This document shows, piece by piece, positions 1 through 10,718 of a stretch of DNA of 64,000 bases (position 1 is the stretch's first letter; every line of letters begins with the position of its first letter). The stretch comes from Axinella damicornis (Eukaryota; Porifera; Demospongiae; Axinellida; Axinellidae): the NCBI GenBank assembly GCA_963931865.1, contig OZ007512.1, positions 6,876,208-6,940,207 on the forward strand, in the 5' to 3' direction. The position numbers and the translations under genes were made by a program. The notes beneath the pieces were generated by a model. That model saw nothing but the letters and a program-made list of their open reading frames with translations, did not search any database and had not been told where the DNA came from.

Positions 1-141
1 GGTACTCTTCTTTCAAATCGGACTTACCATTACGGGCATCTAACCATGTATGGTTTGTTTTCCCAGCTCAGGTAAACGCATGACTACTGTACTGAAACTT
101 TGAGTTCACAATATGTAAATTCAATCTCTAATTCTCCACAG

Positions 142-401
142 AAAGTACGTGTCATCCCTCCAGTCTCAACTGCTCGGTCATGCTCAGCAGCTGAACTATG
201 AACTGGAGGAGGACGACCAGCGACTGAGTAGGATAAACCACGCCCTAGAGGGAGAAAGAGGAGGAGGAGAGGGAGAGGGAGGAGGTGAAGGAAGTTTTGA
301 TGTTGCAGGATCAGTTGAGGAAGGTATGGAGGAAGATGGGGTGTGCGAGAGAAGAAGCCCGAAAACTGAGGGAGGAGCTAGCTCCAGACGGTGACTGTTG
401 A
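142..401 (+). pseudogene. Decayed coiled-coil exon
   Basis: A splice-acceptor-like sequence (polypyrimidine then CACAG, ending at 141) precedes a stretch that reads as a coiled coil. The first part (QSQLLGHAQQLNYELEEDDQ) is in one frame. After the GA-rich run near 250-290 the coiled-coil character continues in another frame (EEEEREREEVKEVLMLQDQL, then AREEARKLREEL), ending at a stop at 399-401. The frame switch inside a purine-rich repeat suggests decay or an assembly indel. The parent gene is not recognised; any long coiled-coil protein could give this signal. I see no flanking partner exon on this strand. Confidence 0.4.
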
Positions 402-1517
402 ACTGGACGGGAAGTCAGCAACCGTACGACAACTGGAGTGAGAAAGAGACAGCTAGGTTGGAGATCTACCTGGATAGGGAGAATAAGAAGGTGGGAGATG
501 CTACTGGTTCAGACGTGACATAGAGGGACAGGCCTATCGTTTGCGGGATGAGTTCCAACCTAAAATATAATCATTGCTACTCATACAAATCAGATACAGG
601 TCACTAGATACAGCCCGGCCATTCAGATATGCAAGTGTCAACCCTCCTAGATCTACACATCCCATGGCGGACGGAGACATTGGAGAGGAGCATAATTCTT
701 GAGAATAAATTATGCGCACACAATACTAGCTAAATGTCAGCAGCTGGATATTCATTATTGACGGATCTACAGCATAGCTACATTAGTGGCTCAATCACAC
801 ACAAGTATGTAAGGGACAGTCTGAGACATCCATATCTGAAGGCTAATCTGCTTACGAGCCACCAATAGATTTGCTGGAAGCAATTAGCCCATAGTTACTG
901 TAAGCACTCAGAGTTAGTTAACACACCCTACTCTGATCATGGTCTAGCCTCGCTCCCAGGCCGCAGCTAATAATGGTCATGAATTTCTATACTAACAAGT
1001 GCTATGTGGTAGCTGGGAAATTAGATTAAATTTTCTTCAAACTTGCCAAACATTTCATGGGTGAGGACATAGCTATTAGCTACGACTGGCAACCACTCCT
1101 GGTACAGCAATTGGTATCTAGGGCAACTCAAAACATGCCTCATTACTGGCATGCACCTCACTGCAGGATGTGTCATGATCCTAATTCCACAGATTGTGAC
1201 GTATTAATATTTACTAGGAATTTACAACTTGAAGGGCATCTAATCATAATACTCTGACTCACATCCTGACAACACATCCAGCCATTAGAATCCTGCCATG
1301 TGCTAATGATATTACAGTTGTATGACATCCTGGAGACACCCATCCTGCTACGAGCTGACTGCTACAAGCTGACAAATGAATATCTCCAGGAAGTCAGGGT
1401 GTGACATATGAGTGACCTCTATTATGGTGCATCTAAACTTCAGGATGCATAGGGTACAGTTTGAGCTGCATCCACTCACTAAAAATATTATTAGTGACAC
1501 ATACATTCTAAAACTAC
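402..1517. other. Intergenic, nothing recognised
   Basis: No coding, RNA or repeat feature could be supported on either strand in this stretch. The short open frames lack family resemblance and good splice contexts. Confidence 0.5.
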
Positions 1518-1863
1518 CTGAGATGCAGCATTCTTCTTCTCTCTGAGCTCTGCTATCAGCAGCTGGAAGGACTCCATTTGTCAGTGGGTAGCCTCCAGCT
1601 GTCTCTTCCCCTCCTGTTTCTCATCCTCAGCCTCCACAACTTGGCCCTCAGCTCTGAGGTCTCCACCATCAGCCTGTGCAGTTCCTCCTCCTCCTCCTCC
1701 TCCAATTGGCACCTGCTCACCCCCTGCAGTCGAGCTTGCAGTGTCTGCAGCTCTTCTGAAAGCTCCGCAATCTCTCTCCCCTCTCTGCAATGGTCTGCTT
1801 GAAGCCATCAACTTCAGACCCTGGCATTGCGTTATACTCCTTCTCGACAGATGCTAGTTGATC
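1518..1863 (-). pseudogene. Decayed coiled-coil exon
   Basis: On the minus strand an acceptor (TTTTCAAG) at 1864 opens an exon starting DQLASVEKEYNAM. Coiled-coil sequence continues in a second frame (EIAELSEELQTLQARLQ, then LEEEEEELHRLMVETSEL) and in a third (VVEAEDEKQEGKRQLEA, then QMESFQLLIAELREKKN), before a donor (CAG/GTAGTT) at 1517. At least two frameshifts are needed, and an in-frame TGA lies within the last part, so this is a broken exon of a long coiled-coil protein. It may be related to the coiled-coil fragment at 142-401 on the other strand. The parent family is unknown. Confidence 0.45.
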
Positions 1864-2840
1864 CTTGAAAAGAAATAGATATGAAAACCCAGTTGATACA
1901 CCATTATTTTGTTGACTACATTTAGTGTGGTGTACACTAACCATTTTCTTAATAATTGTGTATGTGAATAATTATTTGTAGGGCATATGCCCCATCGTGG
2001 GGCAGCTGCCTCCTGGAGAGTTCCCGCCAGCTCTTCCCTACTACCAACAACCATGTCGACCTCCTCTACATGCAGGTAGTACATGTTGTCATGGCAACAG
2101 TACACACTTGGGGGGGGGGGGGGATTGGCCCAGGAGTAGGCCGGTGCACATTGGAGGCACACGTTCCCTTTGGTATACGAAGAGACTGTATGTCAGGAGC
2201 ATTAGAAGAGAGTCAGCCTGGTGAGAACACGACCTGTGCAAAACATTTGACCCAGTGGATCATGACATTGTAGATGTAGGACACTGATGGTCCCACAGGA
2301 AAACTCCTTTTGGTTGTACAAACCGCTTGTAAAGAGCTCTGGAACCGCGCTAAAATGACGGGCAAGCAATGAAGTGCGAGACTGGTCCAATTCATGATAC
2401 ATAAGCTATATACAGCTGAAGAAGATGTACTATAACAATGTCTTTGCTCCAACAGAACATACGTTATTGGAATACGCACATGGATCATGGTAGCATCATT
2501 CCCGTTCTTCAACATCGGTGTGGAGTCTGTGCCAACAGAAACACAAGTGTATACAGACACAGAGGAGAGCCACAAATTAAAATGTCATGGAATAGTATGA
2601 AGACTTAAAATGCTGGAGTTACCAAGTCCCATTCCCAGGCCTCCACGCCCAGCTTTTGTACTGCAAGTGAATTAAAGCTGGGTGTTGAGACCTGGGAACA
2701 ATTAAGGCTAGATCGAATTACCAACATTGGAATAATTACTTGAGGAAATCAAGATAGAAACCTATAAAAAATAACATTATTCACAGATCGAGTCTCTGAT
2801 ATCAGCCAGGCACTTGATAACAGAGGGATTGACCCAAAGT
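1864..2840. other. Intergenic with poly-G run and a worn MULE-type MITE
   Basis: Contains a G homopolymer at about 2111-2124. At about 2628-2712 there is a degraded copy of the hairpin MITE family seen intact at 17711 and 23786: TTCCCAGG, then CCACGCCCAGCTTTT, the inverted match AAAGCTGGG, and CCTGGGAAC before AAGGCTA. No gene is supported. Confidence 0.4.
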
Positions 2841-4826
2841 TCACTTCTTCACTTCAACTTTGGTAACTCGAAAATGGAGGCAGTCTTTATCCAAGTAAAG
2901 GGTTTTTTTCGCACAGTTGTAGCTCAGAGCATCATAGCTAAGGAATTTATTTTGAAACAAGTTCCAGGTTTCACCTCTTTCTCCGGTCGTCACTCTACCA
3001 GCAGCCGAATTGAGGGTCATTTGCGTAAAGTGGATAGTGAAGTCAGCGTGGTTCCTATCTTCCAACTGGTTCAGAAGCTGGACAGTAACACTGCCTCGAA
3101 ACGGCCACTGGAGGTAGTTGTCAAACTCCCCTCGCATGAGGCAGACAAACACAGCAATATGTGTGCCCCTGCAGTCATTCCAGCCAAAGGGATCAACGTG
3201 GAGACACATTCTGTATCCTCGTGGTTGGGTGTAGAATGAGGGCGACAGCCAACAAAGACCATGTACTTTGCGCTCCTCAAAGCAATCCAAAATAAAATCA
3301 AGCGGGGTTACACAGACTCGCGACAGAGCTGGTAGATACTGCTTCGCCAGCATGGATGCCAAGCTCACATTAGTGACTTGAGTCACCTGGAAACGAAGAC
3401 AGTCATCCTTGAGGAACTGACGGTTCTTGGCCATGTCATAGCCAAGGTCACTGAGGGGAAGGAAGCCAGGAAAACCCCATGCAGTAGCTCTCTCTCCAGT
3501 TGTCAGCCTGTTGATGCACGAAGAAACGTTACAGTTCGTGAGACATACACTATCTGTGTGGTGGTTGGTGTCTTCTAACTGGTTCATCAGCTGAAGTGTG
3601 AGCTGACCCTGAAAAGGCCAAGAGAGAATGTTGTCAAAATCTCCCCTCAGGATGTGGAACCACACAGAGATACAGGAACCAGCATTGGGTTTTACACTCA
3701 AGCACATCTTATATCCACGTGGGTGAGTATAGAACGGCTCACTATACCAGATACTACCGGCGTCTTTGTGCTCTTGGAAGTGTGTCATACTCAACTGAAC
3801 AGGAATCACGCCTGCGTACGATTGAAGTGTCGATACCAACAACCTGGTGTCTTCTTGCTCTCCTTTCAGCTGAGTGATCTCTTTGTTCTTCTCAGAAAGA
3901 AGCCTTCGTAGTGCCTGGTTCTCTGTTATAAGTTCCTCGATTTTTCGTTTATTTTCCTCCACCCCTTTCTCCAGTTCTGACATCTTCTCTTTCTCCTCTT
4001 CTGTCTTTTGGCTGTGCTTAGCTAAGAGGGATAGATGCAGTGGTAGGCTTTCGGCTAAATGGTTGGGAATATCTTTGCGAGGAAGCCGCACTTCACAACC
4101 ATGGATATCACAGCTCACCACCACAAGAGGGCATTCTTTCTTCAGGTGATGATCCATCTTCTGTCGTTCAACTGCATATGGAGAGCAATGGTTCGGGCAA
4201 GAGATTGGGTAGCAACCACAAATCGCCCAGTGCTTCTGGGTTACATCTTCGAAATCGGACCCATAGTTGCCACAGTAGTCACAACTGAAGGGTCGTCTAA
4301 GGCAGTCTTCGATCTGGTGGGTGGTAATGTAACGACGTTGGAATGCCTCAGCACAGTGGATGCACTCGACAGCAGCAAACTCACAGGCAACAAGACTGTC
4401 TCCACCGGATATTGGATCCTCATTCAAGTGTTTCTCTAGCCCTCTCAACTCGCCCTTCCATTCACAACCTTCCTTCACATGCGGACATCGAACTGACAGC
4501 TCAAGCAGCGAACGCTGAAGCCGCTTATCTTGAAATAGGGAGAAATCTACTTGGTTGCAAGTAGGACAGGCCTTGTTGTCCAGTTTCAGCTGCTCAATAC
4601 AGCCACGACAGTAGGTGTATCCGCAACAAGAGGCTTGGTAGGGCTCACGCAGAACCAGCAAGCAGATGGGGCAGTCAGTTTGGAAGGCTTTTGGGGGGCG
4701 ATCAACAAACTCACAGTCAAACCCAGTTGACCTCTTCTTGTCAGCAGGTCTAGGTTGATTACTTGGCAACGATGATTCATCAGCTTGGAACTGCTTTTCT
4801 GTAAGGTTTTCAGCAAAACTAGCCAT
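2841..4826 (-). CDS. TRAF-like RING / zinc finger / coiled coil / tandem MATH protein
   Basis: Intact single-exon ORF of 661 residues. In order: a RING-like motif (about 52-90, CPIC...CCGYTYCRGC...CPTC); several TRAF-type zinc fingers (about 114-260, repeated C-x(2-6)-C...H...C units); a coiled coil (about 270-335); and two MATH/TRAF-C-like domains (about 340-482 and 498-658), both with the WPF(Q/R)G and TTGER landmarks. TRAF proteins are cytoplasmic adaptors and RING E3 ligases that link receptors to kinase cascades by K63 ubiquitin chains; that role is inferred from the architecture. Two MATH domains in tandem differ from the single TRAF-C of vertebrate TRAFs. The RING position normally holding histidine (CGHxxC) is CGYTYC, so E3 activity is uncertain. 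The start ATG at 4826 is the first in frame and precedes the RING by 51 residues. Intronless, which suggests lineage-specific expansion by retroposition. Confidence 0.93.
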   Translation of the reverse strand: MASFAENLTEKQFQADESSLPSNQPRPADKKRSTGFDCEFVDRPPKAFQTDCPICLLVLREPYQASCCGYTYCRGCIEQLKLDNKACPTCNQVDFSLFQDKRLQRSLLELSVRCPHVKEGCEWKGELRGLEKHLNEDPISGGDSLVACEFAAVECIHCAEAFQRRYITTHQIEDCLRRPFSCDYCGNYGSDFEDVTQKHWAICGCYPISCPNHCSPYAVERQKMDHHLKKECPLVVVSCDIHGCEVRLPRKDIPNHLAESLPLHLSLLAKHSQKTEEEKEKMSELEKGVEENKRKIEELITENQALRRLLSEKNKEITQLKGEQEDTRLLVSTLQSYAGVIPVQLSMTHFQEHKDAGSIWYSEPFYTHPRGYKMCLSVKPNAGSCISVWFHILRGDFDNILSWPFQGQLTLQLMNQLEDTNHHTDSVCLTNCNVSSCINRLTTGERATAWGFPGFLPLSDLGYDMAKNRQFLKDDCLRFQVTQVTNVSLASMLAKQYLPALSRVCVTPLDFILDCFEERKVHGLCWLSPSFYTQPRGYRMCLHVDPFGWNDCRGTHIAVFVCLMRGEFDNYLQWPFRGSVTVQLLNQLEDRNHADFTIHFTQMTLNSAAGRVTTGERGETWNLFQNKFLSYDALSYNCAKKTLYLDKDCLHFRVTKVEVKK

Positions 4827-4882
4827 TAGGCATAGTCTGGCACAGCCAGACCCTCACACATACATTAGGCATTCCTGTGGAA

Positions 4883-4931
4883 TTAACCCTTTACCCGCTA
4901 GCTAATGATTAGCTAGCGGGTAAAGGGTTAA
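4883..4931. mobile_element. Minimal piggyBac-type palindromic MITE
   Basis: Perfect 21-bp inverted repeats (4885-4905 and 4909-4929) around a 3-bp loop. The structure begins TTAA-CCCTTTACCC and ends GGGTAAAGGG-TTAA. TTAA target duplication plus CCCTTT ends are the signature of piggyBac-superfamily elements. It lies about 57 bp upstream of the TRAF-like start codon, so it sits in that gene's 5' UTR or promoter and could form a hairpin in the transcript. Confidence 0.75.
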
Positions 4932-5351
4932 AAACTTGATTATTGACATCGGAGTGCAAAAGCTGTGACATGTCGACAGAAACACGAAGCAGGTACTACA
5001 CTTGATCATGCGTTAGTAGATGTATTTGTACTCAGTTCGTACTGCAATCAGTCGCGTGTGTAATGTGCAGTTCCATTAAACAACTCAACACCCGGTACCC
5101 CCTCCCTGGGGTCCTTGTGGGGTTAAAATGCTTGTGTCCTGGGCAGTGTCCAAAGGGGGTAGAATATGTGATCAATCACTGGACACCAATCACTGGACAC
5201 CATAAAAACTGTACACTGGCGGACGATTCTCAAACAACAGTCCTATAGTACTAATTAGCTAATTCTGTGCGCACTAGCTGTAGTTTTCTGACGTTTCCTG
5301 ATATAAACATACTTAAATACGCTTGGGTATGGGGAGTCTGTTCAGCTTCTG

Positions 5352-5994
5352 CACAAGACATAGCCTCGTACCCAGGCCTTCAATCGCAGAGGGGAAGGCC
5401 TGGTATACACTGTTTGCGCATGCGTTTAATTTCCCCCAAAATCTTGGAAAATAGGATATCTCGGTATTCTTCCATGAAACGATGACGTCGCATGACGTCT
5501 AACGTTTACATTCCTAGAAGAACCGCAACGACGAGTATCGAGTAGCAATCATGCCGTGCAGTGTAAGCAAAAGCTCCGGTGGTAGTAGTTTCTCTGAGGC
5601 TCTTTCCTATGCTTTGCGAAGGCTGGAAATGACACAGATTACTGTGAAAGAAGAGCAGCGCTCCTCCATGAGAGCTGTGTACGAAGGCAGCGACGTGTTT
5701 GTGTGGCTACCTACTGGCTATGGCAAGAGCCTGTGCTACCAAGCGCTCCCTTTCCTCATGGACTACAAGAAGGGACTTGTAGACAGTGGAAAGAGCTGTG
5801 GTGTGCTTGCTGTGAGCCCTTTGATCGCTCTCGATCTCATGGTGGATCAGTCATCGGTTAAACCCAACCCATTCGCAAATGTCACAATTAAAATTGACGT
5901 AATATTCACATTTAAATTAAACGCATGCGCAAACAGTGTGTACCAGGCCTTCCCCTCCGCGATTGAAGGCATGGGTACGAGGCTACACAAGACA
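5352..5994. mobile_element. Pack-MULE-like element carrying a RecQ fragment
   Basis: Terminal inverted repeats of about 72 bp, about 5361-5432 and about 5914-5985, differ at only three positions by eye. They begin TAGCCTCGTACCCA and continue to GTTTGCGCATGCGTTTAATT. A perfect 9-bp direct duplication, CACAAGACA, flanks them at 5352-5360 and 5986-5994. Nine-bp duplications with long TIRs are characteristic of Mutator-like elements. The interior has no transposase; instead it holds the 5' end of a RecQ-type helicase gene. This is the arrangement called Pack-MULE in plants. Two TGACGTC motifs (5483-5489, 5493-5499) lie between the left TIR and the captured start codon. Confidence 0.85.
5551..5850 (+). 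pseudogene. Captured RecQ-family DNA helicase 5' fragment
   Basis: Open reading frame starting at ATG 5551. It shows the N-terminal helicase core of RecQ proteins: VKEEQRSSMRAVYEGSDVF (Q-motif region), the Walker A motif LPTGYGKSLCYQ (motif I) and VSPLIAL..MVDQ (motif Ia). RecQ enzymes are 3'-5' ATP-dependent DNA helicases of genome maintenance. Homology stops at about 5850, after which the frame runs through transposon sequence to a stop at 5997. Motif Ia carries a two-codon insertion (DL between SPLIAL and MVDQ). Lacking the DEAH box and motifs II-VI it cannot be a helicase. It lies wholly inside the 9-bp-duplication-flanked element, so it is a captured fragment, probably a first exon with its 5' UTR. 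Confidence 0.85.
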
Positions 5995-6057
5995 TAGAAG
6001 CTCAGTGTAGCTAGGCCGGAGTCTGACTATAGGTGATGTACTATAACACTAGATTTG

Positions 6058-6423
6058 TAGCCTCATTCCCAGGCTCCCCCTTCCACAATCACATGACACC
6101 TGGTGCTGTGTGCAATATCAGGTTCATACGTTGGGCCCACAAATTCAATGTTGTAGTCAAACCCATCCACGCCTTAACTACACTTGATAGTATCTAGGTG
6201 GGCCTACACCATCACAGAGGGACAACACCTGTAAACATGTGACATCATGTCCAATTCATTGGTATACAAAGCCAGCACTGTGATGAGCTGTAAGTGTAAC
6301 TACACTTGAGAGTATATGTCCCCCCCCCCCCCCCCCCCCCCCCAAGAAAATGAATGATTTTCCTGATGGGAACCGCTTCTTTCTTGCAACTGAAAGCGGT
6401 GCACAGGCCTGGGGACGAGGCTA
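6058..6423. mobile_element. MULE-family element, ends only
   Basis: Left end TAGCCTCATTCCCAGGC and right end GCCTGGGGACGAGGCTA match the family termini in inverted orientation. No target duplication is visible (flanks CTAGATTTG and CCCACCCCC), so the two ends may come from different insertions or the flanks have changed. A C homopolymer lies at about 6319-6342. Confidence 0.45.
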
Positions 6424-7260
6424 CCCACCCCCTACATCCACCTGATGCCATTCATGTAATGAATAATACCAGTCCTACCGCTGCTCTGTGTATTATTGTC
6501 AATGCAAACTGAACAGAAAAGAGGAACGAGGTGAAAGTAGCTGATTTGGCAGGAAAACACCCAGCAATCGAACCCATTTTCTTGATGTGGAATATCCTAT
6601 GTTTCATTTTGCGACACTAGGCTGGTATGACAACTAATTCTTGTCATAGCTACCCATGGAATGTACTTTCCTATCTATATTTGGGTGCTCCTGCATCTGG
6701 GCACTGTATTGTGAAAATGACCTCTAGCTTGTATTTGTGAAATTAGAGTTAAGTGGAATTGGCATTACCGTGTTCTCGTCCAATATGAGCATTTGTTGCA
6801 TGATATTCTTGGCACCTCATCATGCAACAACTAGTGTACGGGAATATTGGCACTTGCCCTTGGGCTTGCAGCCCTCTGGCTTGATGGCAATCAGACGCCT
6901 CAGAATCGATCGCATGACAGAGCATTTAGTCGCTTATTGCACACTTTAGTGTGCATTATCTAGATAATGCACACTTTTTAAAGATCAACGGCTGTTTCTT
7001 GTCAGTGAGTAGTCTAGATTGCATTGCGGGCTTTAGTGCACTCGGGCAATCTAGTTAATGGTCATAATGAACTCGCCGTCGGCTCGTGCACTATCTCACC
7101 CTTGACCGTTAACTAGATTGCCCTTGTGCATTAAAACCCGTAAAGCACTGCAAACTGGTATATTCTGCTTGTCTTGCTTTCATACTTATCAACAGTACAC
7201 ATACCCTATTGTCCAACAACTTGGTACACCTTGTAACACGTAAACGTAGTCATACACAAT
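6424..7260. repeat. Intergenic stretch with two fold-back sequences
   Basis: A perfect 28-bp palindrome (AGTGTGCATTATCT and its complement) lies at 6948-6975. A larger imperfect inverted repeat covers about 7018-7150, with arms containing GGGCAATCTAGTTAA and TTAACTAGATTGCCC around a GAACTCGCCGTCGG centre. Both resemble MITE remnants. No gene is supported here. Confidence 0.5.
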
Positions 7261-7263
7261 TCA

Positions 7264-7455
7264 ATGACCTCTCCTGATTCCTCCAGCATTCTTCCCATTC
7301 TTGTTCGTTCACCTTCCTCTTCTCTTCTCCTCCTCTCTCCTCTTCTCCTCTCTCCTATCCCTCTCTCCTCCTCTCTGTGTCCTTTTCTCTTCTCGAGCCT
7401 CCCCCTCCTTCCTGCTCCTCTTCTCTCGATCCTCTTCCTCTCTCCTCTCCCTCCC

Positions 7456-7496
<41 letters not shown>

Positions 7497-7560
7497 CCCT
7501 CTCCTTCTCTCTGCTCTCCCTCCCTCCCTCTCTCTTCACCTTCATCATAAATTCTTAATT
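7264..7560. repeat. Polypyrimidine low-complexity tract with poly-C run
   Basis: About 300 bp of almost pure C/T (TCCTCTCTCCTC-type) with an uninterrupted C run at about 7458-7495. The reading frames through it are compositional artefacts. Such tracts are also prone to sequencing error. Confidence 0.85.
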
Positions 7561-7669
7561 TCACTGTTCACATAGGCATGAGTATACAACTCAGTTGGGC
7601 CGAAGTAAGGGTATTTTCCAAGAGGAGTTGCCAGAGCTCCATACTGTACAATAATAGCTTGGGCCCTAT

Positions 7670-9870
7670 CCAACCCTTTGTCTGCGGTTGTCGCAGAAAT
7701 GCGACACGCGTAACCGCGCGCGTAGTGCGGACGTCGCAATTATGCGACGAGGTAGCCGTCAATTCGATAGCGCGCGCCTCTCGAGCGCGGACGATCTTCA
7801 TCGAGATCGCCTGCTGCAGACAGCTTGCCTAGTTGTAGTAGTCTCCGAACAGAGCGATTCACAAAGCATTCCTGAGCACCTGCTACCATGGCTAGGGAAG
7901 TGTACCTGTCAGCTGATCCTGAGCAACTGCTACAATTTATGGACGAACTGGACAGTGATTATAGTGATGATGACGACTTCGATGGCTACATTGACAATGA
8001 TGATGAAGAGATACAGGAGAGAATGACAAGGGAAGGTGAAATTGGCGGTGGTTTGGAGGGTGAATGGGGAACTGATGAGGGAATGGAAGGTTTGGTGAGC
8101 GTTGGTGGGGGGGATCCGAATGGCGGCAGCAGGGATGATCCAACTGGCAGTATTGGAATGGAGGTAGAGGTGAGAGAACATCAGGGAAGTGAGAGTGGAA
8201 GTAACATTATGGATGGCGAGGACGGCAGTGGTGGTGGGGATCACATTGATGATGGGGAAGGCAGCAGTGGTAGTGCCGGCAGTGGGGTCAGCAGCGATGA
8301 CGATGGCGGTGGAGACAGTAGCAATGACAATGGAGATGGAGACAGCAGCAGTGACGATGGTGGTGGTAGCATTCCAACATTTGCTGAGAAAGTGGGAGTA
8401 GTGCCAGACATGTCCGGAAAGGAGCCAGTAGACTACTACCAGCTCTTCATCTCTGACAGCATCCTTGGCAAAGTCTTGCAGGAGACCAACCGGTATGGAG
8501 ACCAGTACGTGGAGTCACATCAGGACCATCTCGCAAACCACCCAAGAGCAAGGCCACATCATTTCATCAAGAGATGCTTTGACAAGAGTGAGCTGCTGCG
8601 GTTCATCGTGCTCGTAATCACAATGGGTATTGTTGACCTGCCATCAGTGAAGGACTACTGGAGTACCATCTGGCCTTTCCACACTCCACACTTTTCGAAG
8701 CTATTGTCCCGTGATCGATTCCTGCTTTTCTTGAAATTTCTCCACCTGGCGGATAACACCAAACAAGTTCCACGAGGGCAGCCGGGATACGACAAGCTAT
8801 TCAAGCTTCGTCCATTCGTCGATCCCCTCATCCGCAGCTTCCAGGAAATGTTTGTTCCCCAGAAACAACTTTCAATTGACGAGGGAATGATTAGTTACAA
8901 GGGGCGGCTCTCCTTCCTGCAGTATCTCCCGAAGAAACCCCAAAAATGGGGGATGAAGGTGTGGGTCCTTGCCGACTCAAAGTTGGGTTACACATATAAC
9001 TGGAAGTTGTACTGTGGGAAAGAGGAAGAAGGACGTGATCGTGAGCCACTGGGAGAGAGGGTTGTGGTGGAACTACTATCTGGCCTTCAAAACAAAGGTT
9101 ATCATGTGTATTTTGATAATTTCTACACAAGCCCAACCCTTTGCAAACGCCTACTCACCTTGGGATTTGGTAGTTGCGGTACCGTCAGACTTGACCGGCG
9201 GGGAATCCCTGTGACGTTCAAGCAAGCCACGCCAAGCAAGGGGGACATCACCACCTACCGGGACGAGAAGCTCCTTGGCCTAAAGTGGAAGGACAAGCGG
9301 TACGTCTCTGTGCTCTCGACTATCCATGATGATTCCATGGTAAGCAAACAACGACGCACACGGCAGGCAACTGAAGGGGTGGAAGTAGTGCAGAAACCAG
9401 CAGTAATTGAGGATTACAATAAATACATGGGAGGGGTGGACAAGAGTGATCACTTATTATGGCTTCAGAAGGTGTGCAAAGAAGTGGTGGAAGCGTGCAT
9501 TTTTCCACCTCCTCGAACTTGCCATGGTAAATGCGTACACCTTGTATTGTTACAATACACCAAAAAAGGAACGGCTGACACATCTACGATTCAGACTAGC
9601 AGTAGCTACCTCACTTCTTCACAAAGCACAGCCCATACCAGTTCCACGATACCTCCCATCTCCTGCTGCTGCTAATGTTCCCCTCCAACTCACGGGACGT
9701 CATTTCCCAGAGCCAGCTGGCGGTCGACCTGATTGCAAAGTCTGCAGTGACCGAACCACACCAGGGAAACGGAAGCAGACAAAGTGGCAGTGCAAAACGT
9801 GCAAAGTCTCACTTTGTATGTATCCTTGTTTTGAACGCTACCACACTGTGAAATATTACCAGTAAGCTTC
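7670..9870 (+). mobile_element. piggyBac-superfamily transposon, 5' end plus transposase
   Basis: The sequence CCCTTTGTCTGCGG at 7674, followed by a GTCGCA...TGCGAC hairpin, matches the termini of the small TTAA-flanked elements elsewhere in the window (for example near 62448 and 14786). It therefore marks the element's left end. The four bases before it are CCAA, one transition type away from TTAA at two positions. The transposase gene follows. No matching right end (AAAGGG-TTAA) was found after 9865, so the element is probably truncated or its right end has diverged. Confidence 0.7.
7888..9865 (+). pseudogene. piggyBac transposase (PGBD-like), one frameshift
   Basis: ATG at 7888 in good context (CTACCATGG). 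An acidic, Gly/Ser/Asp-rich N-terminus of about 165 residues precedes the DDE_Tnp_1_7 fold, including the F-x-K-R-C-F-D-K-x-E-L region. The three catalytic aspartates expected for piggyBac are present: SIDEGMISYKGR, VYFDNFYTS and YNKYMGGVDKSDH. At about 9454 the frame breaks. The expected D(Q/H)LLxYYGF reads GATCAC-T-TATTATGGC, consistent with an 8-nt deletion, and the rest continues one frame over (KKWWKRAFFHLLELAMVNAY) to a C-terminal cysteine-rich domain (CKVC...CKTCKVSLCMYPCF) and a stop at 9863-9865. piggyBac transposases cut and paste at TTAA. With the frameshift it is presumably inactive unless the indel is an assembly error. Confidence 0.95.
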
Positions 9871-10718
9871 TGTAGGAGTATATGTAGCTGCAGTAGTTTC
9901 AGTTCCCCTGTGTACTTATACTCATACGTATTGTATCCTCTCTGTGAACTTATACTGTGTATCGTATCTAGCTCTCTGTGTACAGATTCTCGTGTATTGT
10001 ATCTAGCTCTGTGTACTTACACCCATGTTGTGTCGGTCTACCCACTCCCTACTACTATATAACCATTGGTACTCCTGCCCTCATGCCATAAAACATCCAT
10101 GCACGAAGCTGTAGCTGTTGCCGCTTAGATTACTGTGATATGCTGGACCATTTGAGAACAGATTTCGAGGCCAGTTTTTGTGGTGATGACTGTTGTGACT
10201 AAAAAATGCTAACACTATTACAACAGCTTGTGCTCTGTTACTTTCCACTAGCACTGTTTTGCTAGCCTCGTTCCCAGGCTGTCCCATGCGCTGTGCACTG
10301 TGGACAACAAATAAATTGCCGCCTTTTTCTGTATAGCTACTGTAAGCGAGATATATATATATATATAATTAACGTAAGCGATGAATAGCTGGGAGCTGGT
10401 CTAATTGGCAGCACTATCCCAAGTAGCTCTAGCGTTATTATCATGGCAGCATGCAGCACAGTTTTGTTCAGATGTGTGGTCGTGCAATCCAATCAATGCC
10501 AAGGATGTTGCAACCTCAAGATTAAAGCTGTGACTTTGATGACCAATCTGGTGTGATTAATTGTTTTCGGTGTGTAATGCTTGTGCTGTTGGTAAGGTAT
10601 AATATAGGTAGCTAGTAATGAGTCACTTTTCTCGCACAGTCTTTGTTTTAGTGAGCCTAGAACTTGTATATAGCTGGCTTCAATGTATAGATGCATCCAT
10701 CCAACGAATAGTTATAGC
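9871..10718. other. Intergenic with a solo MULE-family end
   Basis: A single family terminus (TAGCCTCGTTCCCAGGC) lies at 10263 with no partner nearby. An AT dinucleotide run is at about 10351-10366. ACAAATAAATTG near 10307 could serve as a polyadenylation signal for the upstream transposase. No gene is supported. Confidence 0.45.
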
